A DNA stretch of 9,267 bases from Candidatus Atribacteria bacterium (GCA_003561145.1 PWXL01000038.1:1-9267), one strand, 5' to 3'; shown: positions 1 to 7,013, counted from the first letter of the stretch. Program-made: numbers and translations. Notes: generated from the sequence alone by a model not told the origin.

Positions 1-785
1 ACCAAAGTGGCCAGGGCCTCTCCTTCAACATCCTCGGAAATTATGAGCAGTGGGCGCCCCTTCTGCACTACCTTCTCGAGAACCGGCAAAAGGTCTTTGA
101 TGGCGGATATCTTCTTTTCGAAGATCAGGATATAGGGGTTCTCCAACACCACTTCCATCCGCTCGGAATCAGTTACAAAATAAGGAGAGAGATATCCGCG
201 GTCAAACTGCAGGCCTTCCACTACTTCCAGGGTGGTTTCCAGCCCTTTCGCTTCTTCAACCGTAATTACGCCGTCTTTGCCCACCTTTTCCATGGCATCG
301 GCGATAATCTCTCCAATCGATTCATCGTTATTGGAAGCAATCGCACCTACTTGGGCGATCTCTTTGCGATCACTAACTTCGCGGCTCATCTCCCGCAGTT
401 TGTTCACTACCGCTGCAACCGCTTTGTCGATTCCCCGTTTTAGAATCATGGGGTTGGAACCGGCAGCCAGGTTGCGCAAGCCTTCCCGGTAAATGCTCTC
501 CGCCAGTATGGTCGCCGTAGTGGTGCCATCTCCCGCTATATCACTGGTCTTGGAAGCTACTTCCTTCACCAGTTGAGCACCGAGATTCTCGTTGGGATCG
601 GCAATCTCGATCTCCTTTGCCACCGTCACACCGTCCTTGGTGATGGTAGGTGAACCGAACTTTTTCTCTAAAACTACGTTTCTTCCTTTCGGCCCCAGGG
701 TGATTTTCACTGCGTCAGTCAGTGTTTTTACCCCCCGGAGGATGGATTGCCGTGCTTCTTCTTTAAATAGTATCTGCTTTGCCAT
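1..785 (-). CDS. groEL: Chaperonin GroEL (Hsp60), N-terminal 261 residues, cut by window edge
   Basis: ATP-dependent cytosolic chaperonin that forms the double-ring folding chamber and works with the GroES lid. The reading frame runs from ATG at 785 to the window edge without a stop, so about 260 of the family's usual ~540 residues are visible. These cover the equatorial and intermediate domains and the start of the apical domain. The start MAKQILFKEEAR is typical. The nucleotide site is intact: LGPKGR at residues 30-35, the catalytic-region Asp in TKDGVT (D51) and GDGTTT at 85-90. The apical segment (FDRGYLSPYF, about 195-205) is canonical. An AAAGGGGG Shine-Dalgarno lies 9 nt before the ATG, and the gene starts 20 nt after the groES stop, so the two are co-transcribed. 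Truncation is only the window boundary. Identification is secure. Confidence 0.98.
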   Translation of the reverse strand, partial: MAKQILFKEEARQSILRGVKTLTDAVKITLGPKGRNVVLEKKFGSPTITKDGVTVAKEIEIADPNENLGAQLVKEVASKTSDIAGDGTTTATILAESIYREGLRNLAAGSNPMILKRGIDKAVAAVVNKLREMSREVSDRKEIAQVGAIASNNDESIGEIIADAMEKVGKDGVITVEEAKGLETTLEVVEGLQFDRGYLSPYFVTDSERMEVVLENPYILIFEKKISAIKDLLPVLEKVVQKGRPLLIISEDVEGEALATL

Positions 786-805
786 TCCCGTAAACCCCCT
801 TTCTG

Positions 806-1096
806 CTAATCTTCAATGATACCCAGTATGTCATCTTCCCGCATGATCAAGTACTCTTCTTCATCAATTTTCACTTCGGTCCCGGCATACTTACCAAACA
901 AAACCTTGTTACCCTTCTCCACTTCCAAGGGTCTACGGTTGCCGTTTTCCTCGATTTTGCCGGATCCAACAGCAATGATCTCACCCTTTTGCGGCTTTTC
1001 TTTTGCCGTGTCAGGAATGATTATTCCGCCTTTTTTCGCTTCTTCTTCCTCAAGGCGCTTGACTAAAATGCGGTCTCCCAATGGTTTGATGTTCAC
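806..1096 (-). CDS. groES: Co-chaperonin GroES (Hsp10), 96 aa, GTG start
   Basis: Heptameric lid of the GroEL chamber. The protein opens with NIKPLGDRILVKRLEEEE and contains GGIIIPDTAKEKPQKG (the mobile-loop region, about residues 23-38), KVLFGKYAGTEV and the usual ending EEYLIMREDDILGIIED. At 96 residues it matches the family length. The frame is open back to 1150, but I chose GTG at 1096. The homologous N-terminus begins here (M/V-NIKPLGD), GAAAGGGG (1107-1114) sits 10 nt upstream, and the upstream GTG at 1150 would overlap the promoter -10 box, so it cannot be translated from that transcript. groEL follows after 20 nt. Expression is from the sigma-A-like promoter at 1142-1169. No CIRCE inverted repeat is visible. 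Confidence 0.97.
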   Translation of the reverse strand: MNIKPLGDRILVKRLEEEEAKKGGIIIPDTAKEKPQKGEIIAVGSGKIEENGNRRPLEVEKGNKVLFGKYAGTEVKIDEEEYLIMREDDILGIIED

Positions 1097-1141
1097 AGCG
1101 TGTTCACCCCTTTCTGGTAGTTCTTTTTCATTCCAGGAAGT

Positions 1142-1169
1142 ATTGTACACGCTTTATCCGTTTTTTCAA
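1142..1169 (-). promoter_or_regulatory. Sigma-A/70-type promoter of groES-groEL
   Basis: On the minus strand there is TTGAAA (1164-1169), a 16-nt spacer and TACAAT (1142-1147), each one base from the consensus TTGACA and TATAAT. Transcription should start near 1135, leaving a leader of about 40 nt before the groES GTG. No CIRCE (TTAGCACTC-N9-GAGTGCTAA) and no CtsR-type heptamer repeat is visible around it. Heat control, if any, must use another mechanism. A short inverted repeat (TTCC-T-GGAA) just downstream of the -10 is too small to call an operator. Confidence 0.75.
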
Positions 1170-1239
1170 GCAGGTTAAGGTAAGAAATGGTCATGAACCT
1201 GCCATTATGACAATAACCCGCCCGCTCTATATGCCTAAC

Positions 1240-1268
1240 TGGCAAAATACCCTCGTATCATATTGCCA
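1240..1268 (-). repeat. Inverted repeat between the regulator gene and groES
   Basis: Arms TGGCAA and TTGCCA (1240-1245 and 1263-1268) enclose a smaller GTAT/ATAC pairing, giving an interrupted stem-loop in the 204-nt gap downstream of the regulator gene and upstream of the groES promoter. No U-tract follows on the minus strand, so a classical intrinsic terminator is not supported. It could be a weak terminator or a protein-binding site. The octamer TCAGAAAG also occurs twice nearby (1283-1290 and 1301-1308, the second overlapping the regulator stop codon). The rest of this gap holds only the groES promoter. Confidence 0.35.
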
Positions 1269-1300
1269 ATTTAACATATATATCAGAAAGGCAAAAAGTT

Positions 1301-2632
1301 TCAGAAAGTATAAATATTATTTTCCATGTCAAACTGCTTGATTTTGCGATAAAGGGTACGGAGTCCGATGTCCAGCATACGCGCAGTTTTGCTCTTATTG
1401 TACCGGTTCACTTTCAACGTTTCCCAGAGAAGAACCTTTTCTGCTTCTTCGAGAGTCATACCCACCCGGATAGGAACCACGTCACCTTTCGATATTCTCC
1501 CATGGATGTGATCGGGAATATCATCAGGTGTGATAAGGCTCCCCCGGGAAAGAACAAGCATTCCTTCGATAGTGTTCCTGAGCTCGGTGACGTTGCCCGG
1601 CCAGTCATATTCAACCAGTTCTTTCAAGGCTTCGGTGTTGATGCGTGCTACGGGCTGACCCGTTTCTTCCGCCATTTCTTTCAGGAAACAATCAATAAGA
1701 AAAGGAATATCCTCCCGCCTGTCACGCAGGGAAGGAATTTCAAAACGCAGTGCATTGAGAAAGTAAAACAGGTCGGTGCGAAATTTCCCCGTAGATACTT
1801 CTTCTTCCAATGACGCTTCGGCAGAAGCAATCAACCTGATATCCCGCCTCTTGGTTCCGGAACGGTGTTCCTCCAAAAATTCGGCCAGCTCAGCCTGGAG
1901 AGCGGTAGGAAGGAGATGAATATCCTCCAGGTATACAGTTCCTTCATTGAGGCCTCCTAAAGCCACGGGGACTGATTGGTTCCCCGTTTCCCGGTACAAC
2001 ATACCACTGCCCAATACGCCCTGGGGTAGACTGCCGCACCTGACCTTGAAAAAAGGTTTTTCCCCGGAAAAGGCATACTGGTGTATAGCCCGCGCTATCA
2101 TTTCCTTGCCGGCTCCCTGTTCCCCTACCAATAGGATGGGCCTCTTCACCTGGGATACCTGCAAAATGAATGAGAAAACATCCTGCATTCTCTCCGAAAC
2201 ACCGGTAATGCCGGCAAAAGAATACCGGTCTTCAATACGGCGGCGAAGAACACGGTTTTCTTCCATGAGGGTGATTTTCTCATCAGCACGCCGCACCAAT
2301 GTTAGAATGCGGGTTGGGGTGAGTGGACGTGAAATATAATCGTAAATATCCTTGGCCAGGATGCTGCGGATATGGTAGGGATTATCACTTTCACCGGTGA
2401 CAATGACGACAATTTCGGGAAGACGCTGCGTGGCCCGGTCCAGGAGTTCGAAACTATTCACCGCCAGCTCTCTTTCCTCGACCACCATGATATCGACTTC
2501 TTCTCTTTCCAGGCAGTTAAGAGCAAGGTTGCGGTCCCTCACAGCAATGACGTAGTATTTCTCATCCCGTAAAATATTGACCAAGGTCTCCCTGACCAGG
2601 GAATCCTCTTCAACAACTAACACCCTTCGCAT
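1301..2632 (-). CDS. Degenerate NtrC-type regulator: receiver, AAA+, Fis HTH
   Basis: Cytoplasmic transcription regulator with sigma-54 activator architecture. Positions below count from GTG at 2650; I prefer the ATG six codons later (2632), which has AAGAGGA 8 nt upstream and gives MRRVLVVEED, a normal receiver start. The receiver (8-120) keeps acidic residues E15/D16 and T85, but the phospho-acceptor position is E58 and the conserved Lys is R108. The AAA+ domain (145-385) has intact Walker A GEQGAGKE (176-183). The GAFTGA loop is gone: the 208-238 stretch is about 4 residues short of the family. Walker B reads LEDI instead of LDEI, sensor I has E278 for Asn, the second arginine-finger position is F297 and sensor II is T355 for Arg. 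The Fis-type HTH (about 402-440) looks intact. It lies 48 bp after the oxidoreductase gene, so it is probably the cluster's regulator. Sigma-54 dependence is doubtful. Confidence 0.88.
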   Translation of the reverse strand: MRRVLVVEEDSLVRETLVNILRDEKYYVIAVRDRNLALNCLEREEVDIMVVEERELAVNSFELLDRATQRLPEIVVIVTGESDNPYHIRSILAKDIYDYISRPLTPTRILTLVRRADEKITLMEENRVLRRRIEDRYSFAGITGVSERMQDVFSFILQVSQVKRPILLVGEQGAGKEMIARAIHQYAFSGEKPFFKVRCGSLPQGVLGSGMLYRETGNQSVPVALGGLNEGTVYLEDIHLLPTALQAELAEFLEEHRSGTKRRDIRLIASAEASLEEEVSTGKFRTDLFYFLNALRFEIPSLRDRREDIPFLIDCFLKEMAEETGQPVARINTEALKELVEYDWPGNVTELRNTIEGMLVLSRGSLITPDDIPDHIHGRISKGDVVPIRVGMTLEEAEKVLLWETLKVNRYNKSKTARMLDIGLRTLYRKIKQFDMENNIYTF

Positions 2633-2680
2633 GGAATATGTCCTCTTCACCTGTACCTTTTAAGCAATAGCGTACATTTT

Positions 2681-3688
2681 TCACAAGGTAACCAAGTCGC
2701 CTGTCTCCATGGAGCGGCGGGCTGCTACAGCAGTACAGACAGCGGCCACACCGTCTTCAGCCGTTGCTGACTCGACCGGCTTTTCTTTTTCCAGGCAGTC
2801 GATAAAATATGCAATTTCGGCCTTGTAGGCATCTTCTGAAACAACGGGAATTTCCTCTTTTTCTTTTCCCTGCCGGTAAAGAAGGAGAGGATTGGAACCA
2901 CCGCGTTCCTCGATATTGACTCCTGCCCGGAATTCCCATTCCAATACCCCTTGACTTCCCAGTATACAAAACCCCATGGTAAAAGGAAAGTCTCCCTGCA
3001 TCAACCATCCGCCTTCAACGTGTGCAATCACACCTGACCGGTAGCTCACAGTGGTGAATGCATGATCCCAACCACCGCAAGGTCCCTTCGTGCCTTGTGA
3101 AAAGACTTTCTCCGGCTTTCCGCACACCCAGTTGGCAAAATCCAAATCGTGAATGTGAAGATCGAGCACTGCTCCTCCGCTGTAGCGGGGATCAAGTATC
3201 CAGCTCGAAATAGACCAGGCGGGAGTGAGTGCCAAACGTCTGGCCGAAAGAGAGAGCACCTCTCCTATTGCACCTTCCATGATGAGTTCCCGTGCACGTA
3301 CATATTCGCCCCAAAAACGCAAAGCATGCCCTATCATGAGTTGGACATCGTAACGGTGCGCGGTTTCCGCCATTGCTTCGGCATCCTCGACAGTCAAGGC
3401 CATGGGTTTTTCGCAAAAAACGTGCTTACCGGCTGTGCACGCTTCTTCTACAAATTCCCTGTGAAGAAAGGTGGGAAGACACACATCGACCACATCTACG
3501 TCTTTTTCATCAAGCAAGCTGCGAAATGAATCATAGCGTGTAATAGCGGGGTATTTCTCCCGGAATGCTTGCGCTGCGTTGTCATCCGGTTCAAAAACTG
3601 CCACAACCTCAGTGTTTGAAAGCTGTTTCCATCCTTCCATGTGAATTGAAGCTATAAATCCCGAGCCCAAGAGCGCGACGTTCTTCAT
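2681..3688 (-). CDS. Gfo/Idh/MocA-family NAD(P)-dependent oxidoreductase
   Basis: Cytosolic dehydrogenase of the glucose-fructose oxidoreductase / inositol dehydrogenase / MocA family. These enzymes oxidise a sugar or cyclitol hydroxyl, or reduce the ketone, with NAD(P). The 335-residue length is standard. The N-terminal Rossmann domain (1-120) has the dinucleotide loop LLGSGFIASIH (about 6-16), and the signature CEKP places the catalytic Lys at K94. The C-terminal alpha/beta domain carries the active-site block LDLHIHDLD with D176, H180 and D183. ATG at 3688 follows AAAGGAGG by 7 nt. It is the third gene of the oxidoreductase-deacetylase-oxidoreductase block, 27 nt behind the deacetylase gene. 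Paralogous to the oxidoreductase at 4642-5643 (shared EKPMA-TVED and GHxxRF blocks). The substrate cannot be read from the sequence. Confidence 0.92.
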   Translation of the reverse strand: MKNVALLGSGFIASIHMEGWKQLSNTEVVAVFEPDDNAAQAFREKYPAITRYDSFRSLLDEKDVDVVDVCLPTFLHREFVEEACTAGKHVFCEKPMALTVEDAEAMAETAHRYDVQLMIGHALRFWGEYVRARELIMEGAIGEVLSLSARRLALTPAWSISSWILDPRYSGGAVLDLHIHDLDFANWVCGKPEKVFSQGTKGPCGGWDHAFTTVSYRSGVIAHVEGGWLMQGDFPFTMGFCILGSQGVLEWEFRAGVNIEERGGSNPLLLYRQGKEKEEIPVVSEDAYKAEIAYFIDCLEKEKPVESATAEDGVAAVCTAVAARRSMETGDLVTL

Positions 3689-3715
3689 CCGCTGTCCTCC
3701 TTTACGCTAGATCCT

Positions 3716-4573
3716 TCAGGAATCTATCGAGTGGATTCGATCTACGTATTTCCCGAAATCACAGCGGGGACGGGGGGCATAAGAAAGGTATACCTCAACA
3801 GCGCTTTCGCCCAGTTTACGCTCATTCCGCTGACCCATGAGACCTGAGATTATCTTCGCCTGCGTACGATACTCCTCCATAGCCCGGCGAACGTTATTCT
3901 CCGCATCCCAGGGAGCCCGCAGGGCTACATCTGCTCTCATGGCCGGATCATCCCCCCGCAGCAATGCGTCATCTGGTGAGAAATCACTCCACACAGCATA
4001 CTGGAGAAGGGATCGAATGGGCTCGCTCTCGCCCCAATCGGCCATCACTGGATCTCCTACCTGCGGCACATCGAATGCCCCGACCATAAAAGTCGCAGTG
4101 TGATCGAGATGTTCTTTGTGTCCATTGGGTACCAATACCCGTGTAATTTTCAGGCGCCGGAGAAGGGGTATTATCTTGCGGAAGGTTCCCTCCACACCGG
4201 ATGAAAGCTTCCACCCGATATAAGGCCAAACGCTGTAATCATCGAATTCCAGTCGATGTATGCGTTCCTCACTGACACCAATGACCTGGTATGCACGGGC
4301 AGTTTCCCTCATCCTCAAAGCGGTGATTGAGTGCTTTTGCTCGATCTGGCTGTATCCACCGGAGCCGTTGCAAAAGATGACGATATGCACATCCGCCCCA
4401 AAGAGAGGCAGCGCCTGTACGAGGTAACCAGGTCCCAGGATTCCGTCGTCGTCATGAGGGGAAAAGACAGCTACCCGTTCATTTCCCTCTTGCCAGCCGG
4501 GGAAGAGAAGTTGGATATCCCGGCTCTTTTCTGCTCTCCTGAGATTATAAAAAGTGAAACCATGCTTATCCAT
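3716..4573 (-). CDS. PIG-L/LmbE-family zinc N-deacetylase
   Basis: Predicted metal-dependent deacetylase of the PIG-L superfamily (MshB, BshB and chitobiose/GlcNAc-PI deacetylases), which removes acetyl from an N-acetylated sugar or related amine in the cytosol. The zinc/catalytic motif is FSPHDDDGILGPG, with H40, D42 and D43 counted from the ATG at 4573. It matches the family's HPDDExLG except that Pro becomes Asp and the trailing Glu becomes Gly (residue 44). The distal His motif HLDHT (about 155-159) corresponds to HPDH. RMRETARAYQVIGV (about 88-100) is the usual R-x-x-E helix. No signal peptide. The frame extends one codon further to TTG at 4576, but GGGAGGG (4581-4587) is 7 nt from the ATG and only 4 from the TTG. 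It sits between two Gfo/Idh dehydrogenases, suggesting deacetylation coupled to ring oxidation. At 285 aa it is slightly longer than the minimal ~230-aa enzymes. Confidence 0.87.
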   Translation of the reverse strand: MDKHGFTFYNLRRAEKSRDIQLLFPGWQEGNERVAVFSPHDDDGILGPGYLVQALPLFGADVHIVIFCNGSGGYSQIEQKHSITALRMRETARAYQVIGVSEERIHRLEFDDYSVWPYIGWKLSSGVEGTFRKIIPLLRRLKITRVLVPNGHKEHLDHTATFMVGAFDVPQVGDPVMADWGESEPIRSLLQYAVWSDFSPDDALLRGDDPAMRADVALRAPWDAENNVRRAMEEYRTQAKIISGLMGQRNERKLGESAVEVYLSYAPRPRCDFGKYVDRIHSIDS

Positions 4574-4641
4574 CAACGGACCCTCCCATCAGCCGAGTTC
4601 TCATGGTTCTTCTGTTTTCTTTTCCAAACTCGAGTATACCA

Positions 4642-5643
4642 CTATTGGAGTGTAACAACCTCACCGCTTTCTGCCGATTCTTCAGCCGCCAGGCATGCTC
4701 TTACCGCCTCCATGGATTCTTCCGGCTGAATCACATCGCACTTTTTCCCTTCCAGGACACACTGGGCGAAATAGGAAAGCTCTTCCCGCAAAGCTCCGCC
4801 CCTCACCCCGTGGAGCAGCGGCCAGTAGGTGGTATCGGGTGAATGCCAGCCATCCTTATCGCATACTGAGAAATTGGGGTGTGTTTCATGAATGTGTACC
4901 GAACCCTCGGTTCCTATGATCTCCATCCGCTCATCTATCTGGAAAGCCGTATTGTCAGGTAAAAACCACACGTTTTCGCAGACGCCAACCGCACCTGAAG
5001 CAAACCGGTACATCGCCCACCCGATATCCGGGTGGGCGAAACCGCGCACATCGACAGTCTGAGCGAAAACTGACTCTATCGAACTCCCTGTATACCACAG
5101 CATCAAGTCCGTATCGTGAACCCCGTCCCCGATGATTGGTCCGATCTTCGGAAGCACGGAAGCTCCCACCCAGGACGGGATATTCCGCCTGGCATAGAGA
5201 GAAACGATTTCCCCTATCCTCCCCTGGTCAATGGCTTCCTTGGCAGAGGTATACCGAGGATTGAAGCGGCAGATATGGCCCACCATGAAACACACCTCAG
5301 ACACCCGGGCGGCTTCGACAATCAAGCGGCAATCTTCCACCGTAGAAGCCATCGGTTTTTCTAAAAAAACATGTTTTTCCGCCTCTAACGCAGCGAGAGT
5401 GGGAGCAGTGTGCTGGTCCCACATGGTCGTTACACTCACGGCTTCCACGTGCGGGTCTTCCAAAAGTTTTCTGTAATCGGTATAGGTGTGTTGTACTCCA
5501 AAACGCCGTGAAAGTTCCTTTAACCTCTTTTCAGTACGGGTACACAGGGCGTACAGTTCTACATGAGGAATGCCGGCTAGAACTTCACAATGTTTTTCCC
5601 CAAACCATCCTAACCCGATCACGGCGTACTTTACCCTTTTCAT
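4642..5643 (-). CDS. Gfo/Idh/MocA-family NAD(P)-dependent oxidoreductase
   Basis: Second member of this family, 333 residues. The Rossmann loop is VIGLGWFGEKH (about 8-18), a complete GxGxxG. The catalytic-lysine signature LEKPMAS places K96, and the second-domain active-site motif IIGDGVHDTD gives D173, H176 and D179. The first part of the C-terminal domain (GHICRFNPRY, about 122-131) is typical of inositol- and deoxysugar-type dehydrogenases. ATG at 5643 has GAGGAGGG 7 nt upstream. It is the first gene after the 192-bp repeat-bearing spacer, and 68 nt separate it from the deacetylase gene downstream, the loosest join in this block. Keeping two diverged paralogs suggests two different oxidation steps or substrates rather than redundancy; that is inference. 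Confidence 0.92.
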   Translation of the reverse strand: MKRVKYAVIGLGWFGEKHCEVLAGIPHVELYALCTRTEKRLKELSRRFGVQHTYTDYRKLLEDPHVEAVSVTTMWDQHTAPTLAALEAEKHVFLEKPMASTVEDCRLIVEAARVSEVCFMVGHICRFNPRYTSAKEAIDQGRIGEIVSLYARRNIPSWVGASVLPKIGPIIGDGVHDTDLMLWYTGSSIESVFAQTVDVRGFAHPDIGWAMYRFASGAVGVCENVWFLPDNTAFQIDERMEIIGTEGSVHIHETHPNFSVCDKDGWHSPDTTYWPLLHGVRGGALREELSYFAQCVLEGKKCDVIQPEESMEAVRACLAAEESAESGEVVTLQ

Positions 5644-5835
5644 ACTTCATCCCTCCTCTGTAAATGCAGTGAGAAGTAAGAGGTAAGAAGTAAGACGTGT
5701 CTTAACCCTCAAACTGAAACTGCATTTCACTACTTGGTGCCCTCGGCGTGCCGAAGGGGTAGCTCCGTATAAATACAGTAAGTCGTGAGCCGGGTTGAAT
5801 GGAATTACCGAACCCTGACCTTCAATACTCAACCC
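5644..5835. repeat. Intergenic segment of nested short repeats and hairpins
   Basis: This non-coding spacer is unusually structured. TAAATGCAGT (5661-5670) recurs directly as TAAATACAGT (5770-5779), and its core recurs inverted as ACTGCATTT (5719-5727). Three tandem heptamers ARGTAAG occupy 5674-5694. TAAGAC-GT-GTCTTA (5691-5704) is a palindrome lying almost at the centre of the 9-bp inverted pair 5662-5670/5719-5727. AACCCTCAA occurs at 5704-5712 and 5831-5839. GGGTTGA (5792-5798) pairs with TCAACCC (5829-5835). It resembles a degenerate dispersed repeat (REP/MITE-like) inserted between the M24 genes and the oxidoreductase block. The 61-codon frame through it (5647-5832) has no Shine-Dalgarno and no recognisable protein. 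I see no convincing promoter, though one could be hidden here. Confidence 0.5.
5740..5758. other. GC-rich hairpin in the intergenic repeat segment
   Basis: CCCTCGG and CCGAAGGG form a 7-bp stem with one bulged A around a CGTG loop. Neither strand has a T-run directly after it, so it is not a good intrinsic terminator. It may be the structured core of the repeat element, or it may attenuate or process the transcript between the two gene blocks. Confidence 0.45.
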
Positions 5836-7002
5836 TCAAGCTTCAAGAATAATGACCTCTCTACGGAAATCAGCTAGCTCCTCGATACCGTCATTCGTAA
5901 CCACAATACCATCTTCAAAGCGAAGCCCCCGTGTGTTGTCTGACAACCAGATATCGACGTTGAACACCATGCCCGGTTCGATGACAAAGTCATTATTTTC
6001 CGCAAGCCACAGTCCCTCCACCTCGGAAACTCCCGTACCATGAGCGGGTCCGTAGAGGGTGAATTTTTCCCAGCCATACCGGGAAAGAATATCATGGTAC
6101 CCACGAAATATTTCCGGGGCTCGAATACCGGGGCGAATTGCAGAAAGAGCATATTCCATCGCCTCAAGACCGACATCCATCAGTTTCCTCGTTTCCCGGT
6201 CAGGAACTCCTATTACAAAGGGCCGGCACATATTTCCACAATACCCCTGGAAACGGGCGCCAAAGGTAATCTGGGCCAATTCGTTTTTCTGGAGAAGCCG
6301 GTCGGTAGATTTACCGAGACTCAAGCGGGTATTGGGACCGGAAACCACCCAAATGGGATAAGAAGTTTCATGGACACCTGAGAGCAGCATCGATCTTCTG
6401 CCTTCCAGTTCGATCTCCCGTTCACTGATTCCCGGTCGAACAAAGCTGAAAGCTTGTTTTACAGCCTCTTCGGTAATCCTGTATGCTTCCCGGATAACTT
6501 CGATTTCTTCCTGGGACTTAATACTGCGAACAGCAAGAAGCATTTCATCTCCTGATACGATATCCACGTCTCCTACAACCCGCAAGAGATCCTGGTAAAT
6601 AGGATAGGGAAAAATGTTCTGGTTGGCTATGGCAATTCTGCGCGGTGCCTTCAAGCCGTATATCCGCGGAAGAATTTCGGAAAATGTCATAATCTCGGCA
6701 TCAGGGATCCACTCGGGAGCCGAGGTTTCCACAAACATACCATGAATGAGGATGTTCCGGATGCGCGAAAACTGGACGGCCATCTCATATGACTCAGGAC
6801 CACCCGTAAGTAATGCCGCTTCACCTTCACGGGGTACCACCACACCGGCAAAATCAAAAAATGGAGCGTAATCCGCCAAGTAACGTGTCACAGCCGGTTC
6901 ACTCTCCGAAGCATACCCCAGAAAAAGGTCGATATCCCGCTGTTCCATCTCTTCTTGAAGTCTAACCAATCGATTTTGGAAATCCCGGTCCGATATTCTC
7001 AT
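5836..7002 (-). CDS. M24-family (creatinase/prolidase-fold) protein lacking the Asp metal ligands
   Basis: Has the creatinase/aminopeptidase-P architecture: a creatinase-N-like domain (about 8-155) and a pita-bread domain (165-385), 388 residues, close to creatinase (~400). Metallo-members bind two metals through D-D-H-E-E. Here H321 (PAHGTG), E342 (IEPGM) and E363 (RFEDG) are kept. The first Asp is T246 (QITFGA) and the second is N257 (GYCGNMCR). The usual active-site His after GPNT also appears replaced (L229 in RLSLG). That pattern argues against a di-metal aminopeptidase. It points to a metal-free enzyme such as creatinase, an ectoine-hydrolase-like C-N hydrolase, or a non-catalytic paralog. 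ATG at 7002 lies 11 nt after the upstream M24 stop, and its GTGAGGT ribosome site overlaps that stop, so the two are translationally coupled and may form a heteromer. The fold is secure; the reaction is unknown. Confidence 0.85.
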   Translation of the reverse strand: MRISDRDFQNRLVRLQEEMEQRDIDLFLGYASESEPAVTRYLADYAPFFDFAGVVVPREGEAALLTGGPESYEMAVQFSRIRNILIHGMFVETSAPEWIPDAEIMTFSEILPRIYGLKAPRRIAIANQNIFPYPIYQDLLRVVGDVDIVSGDEMLLAVRSIKSQEEIEVIREAYRITEEAVKQAFSFVRPGISEREIELEGRRSMLLSGVHETSYPIWVVSGPNTRLSLGKSTDRLLQKNELAQITFGARFQGYCGNMCRPFVIGVPDRETRKLMDVGLEAMEYALSAIRPGIRAPEIFRGYHDILSRYGWEKFTLYGPAHGTGVSEVEGLWLAENNDFVIEPGMVFNVDIWLSDNTRGLRFEDGIVVTNDGIEELADFRREVIILEA

Positions 7003-7013
7003 TTCTTTTTACC

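Noticed and set aside
1097..1150. N-terminal extension of GroES by 18 residues
   Set aside because: The upstream GTG overlaps the -10 box of the groESL promoter, and the extension is not GroES-like. GTG at 1096 matches family N-termini.
1097..1300. Sigma-54 promoter upstream of groES
   Set aside because: No GG-N10-GC pair with TGGCAC/TTGCA character was found at correct spacing by eye. Candidates such as TGGCAA and TGGCAG lack a -12 GC.
1947..2339. 130-codon plus-strand frame inside the regulator gene
   Set aside because: It is antisense to the AAA+ coding region, with no family resemblance; it is a shadow frame.
1301..2632. Regulator as a simple pseudogene
   Set aside because: The frame is full length with no stop or frameshift, Walker A and the HTH are intact, and the changes are targeted substitutions. 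A repurposed gene is more likely.
5671..5704. CRISPR-like or VNTR array
   Set aside because: The units are 7 bp with no spacers and only three copies. There are no repeat-spacer units and no cas genes.
5740..5758. Intrinsic terminator separating the two gene blocks
   Set aside because: The stem is fair, but no T-tract follows on either strand.
5647..5832. 61-codon minus-strand frame in the spacer
   Set aside because: It runs through repeats and a hairpin, has no Shine-Dalgarno, and translates to low-complexity sequence. It is better explained as non-coding repeat.
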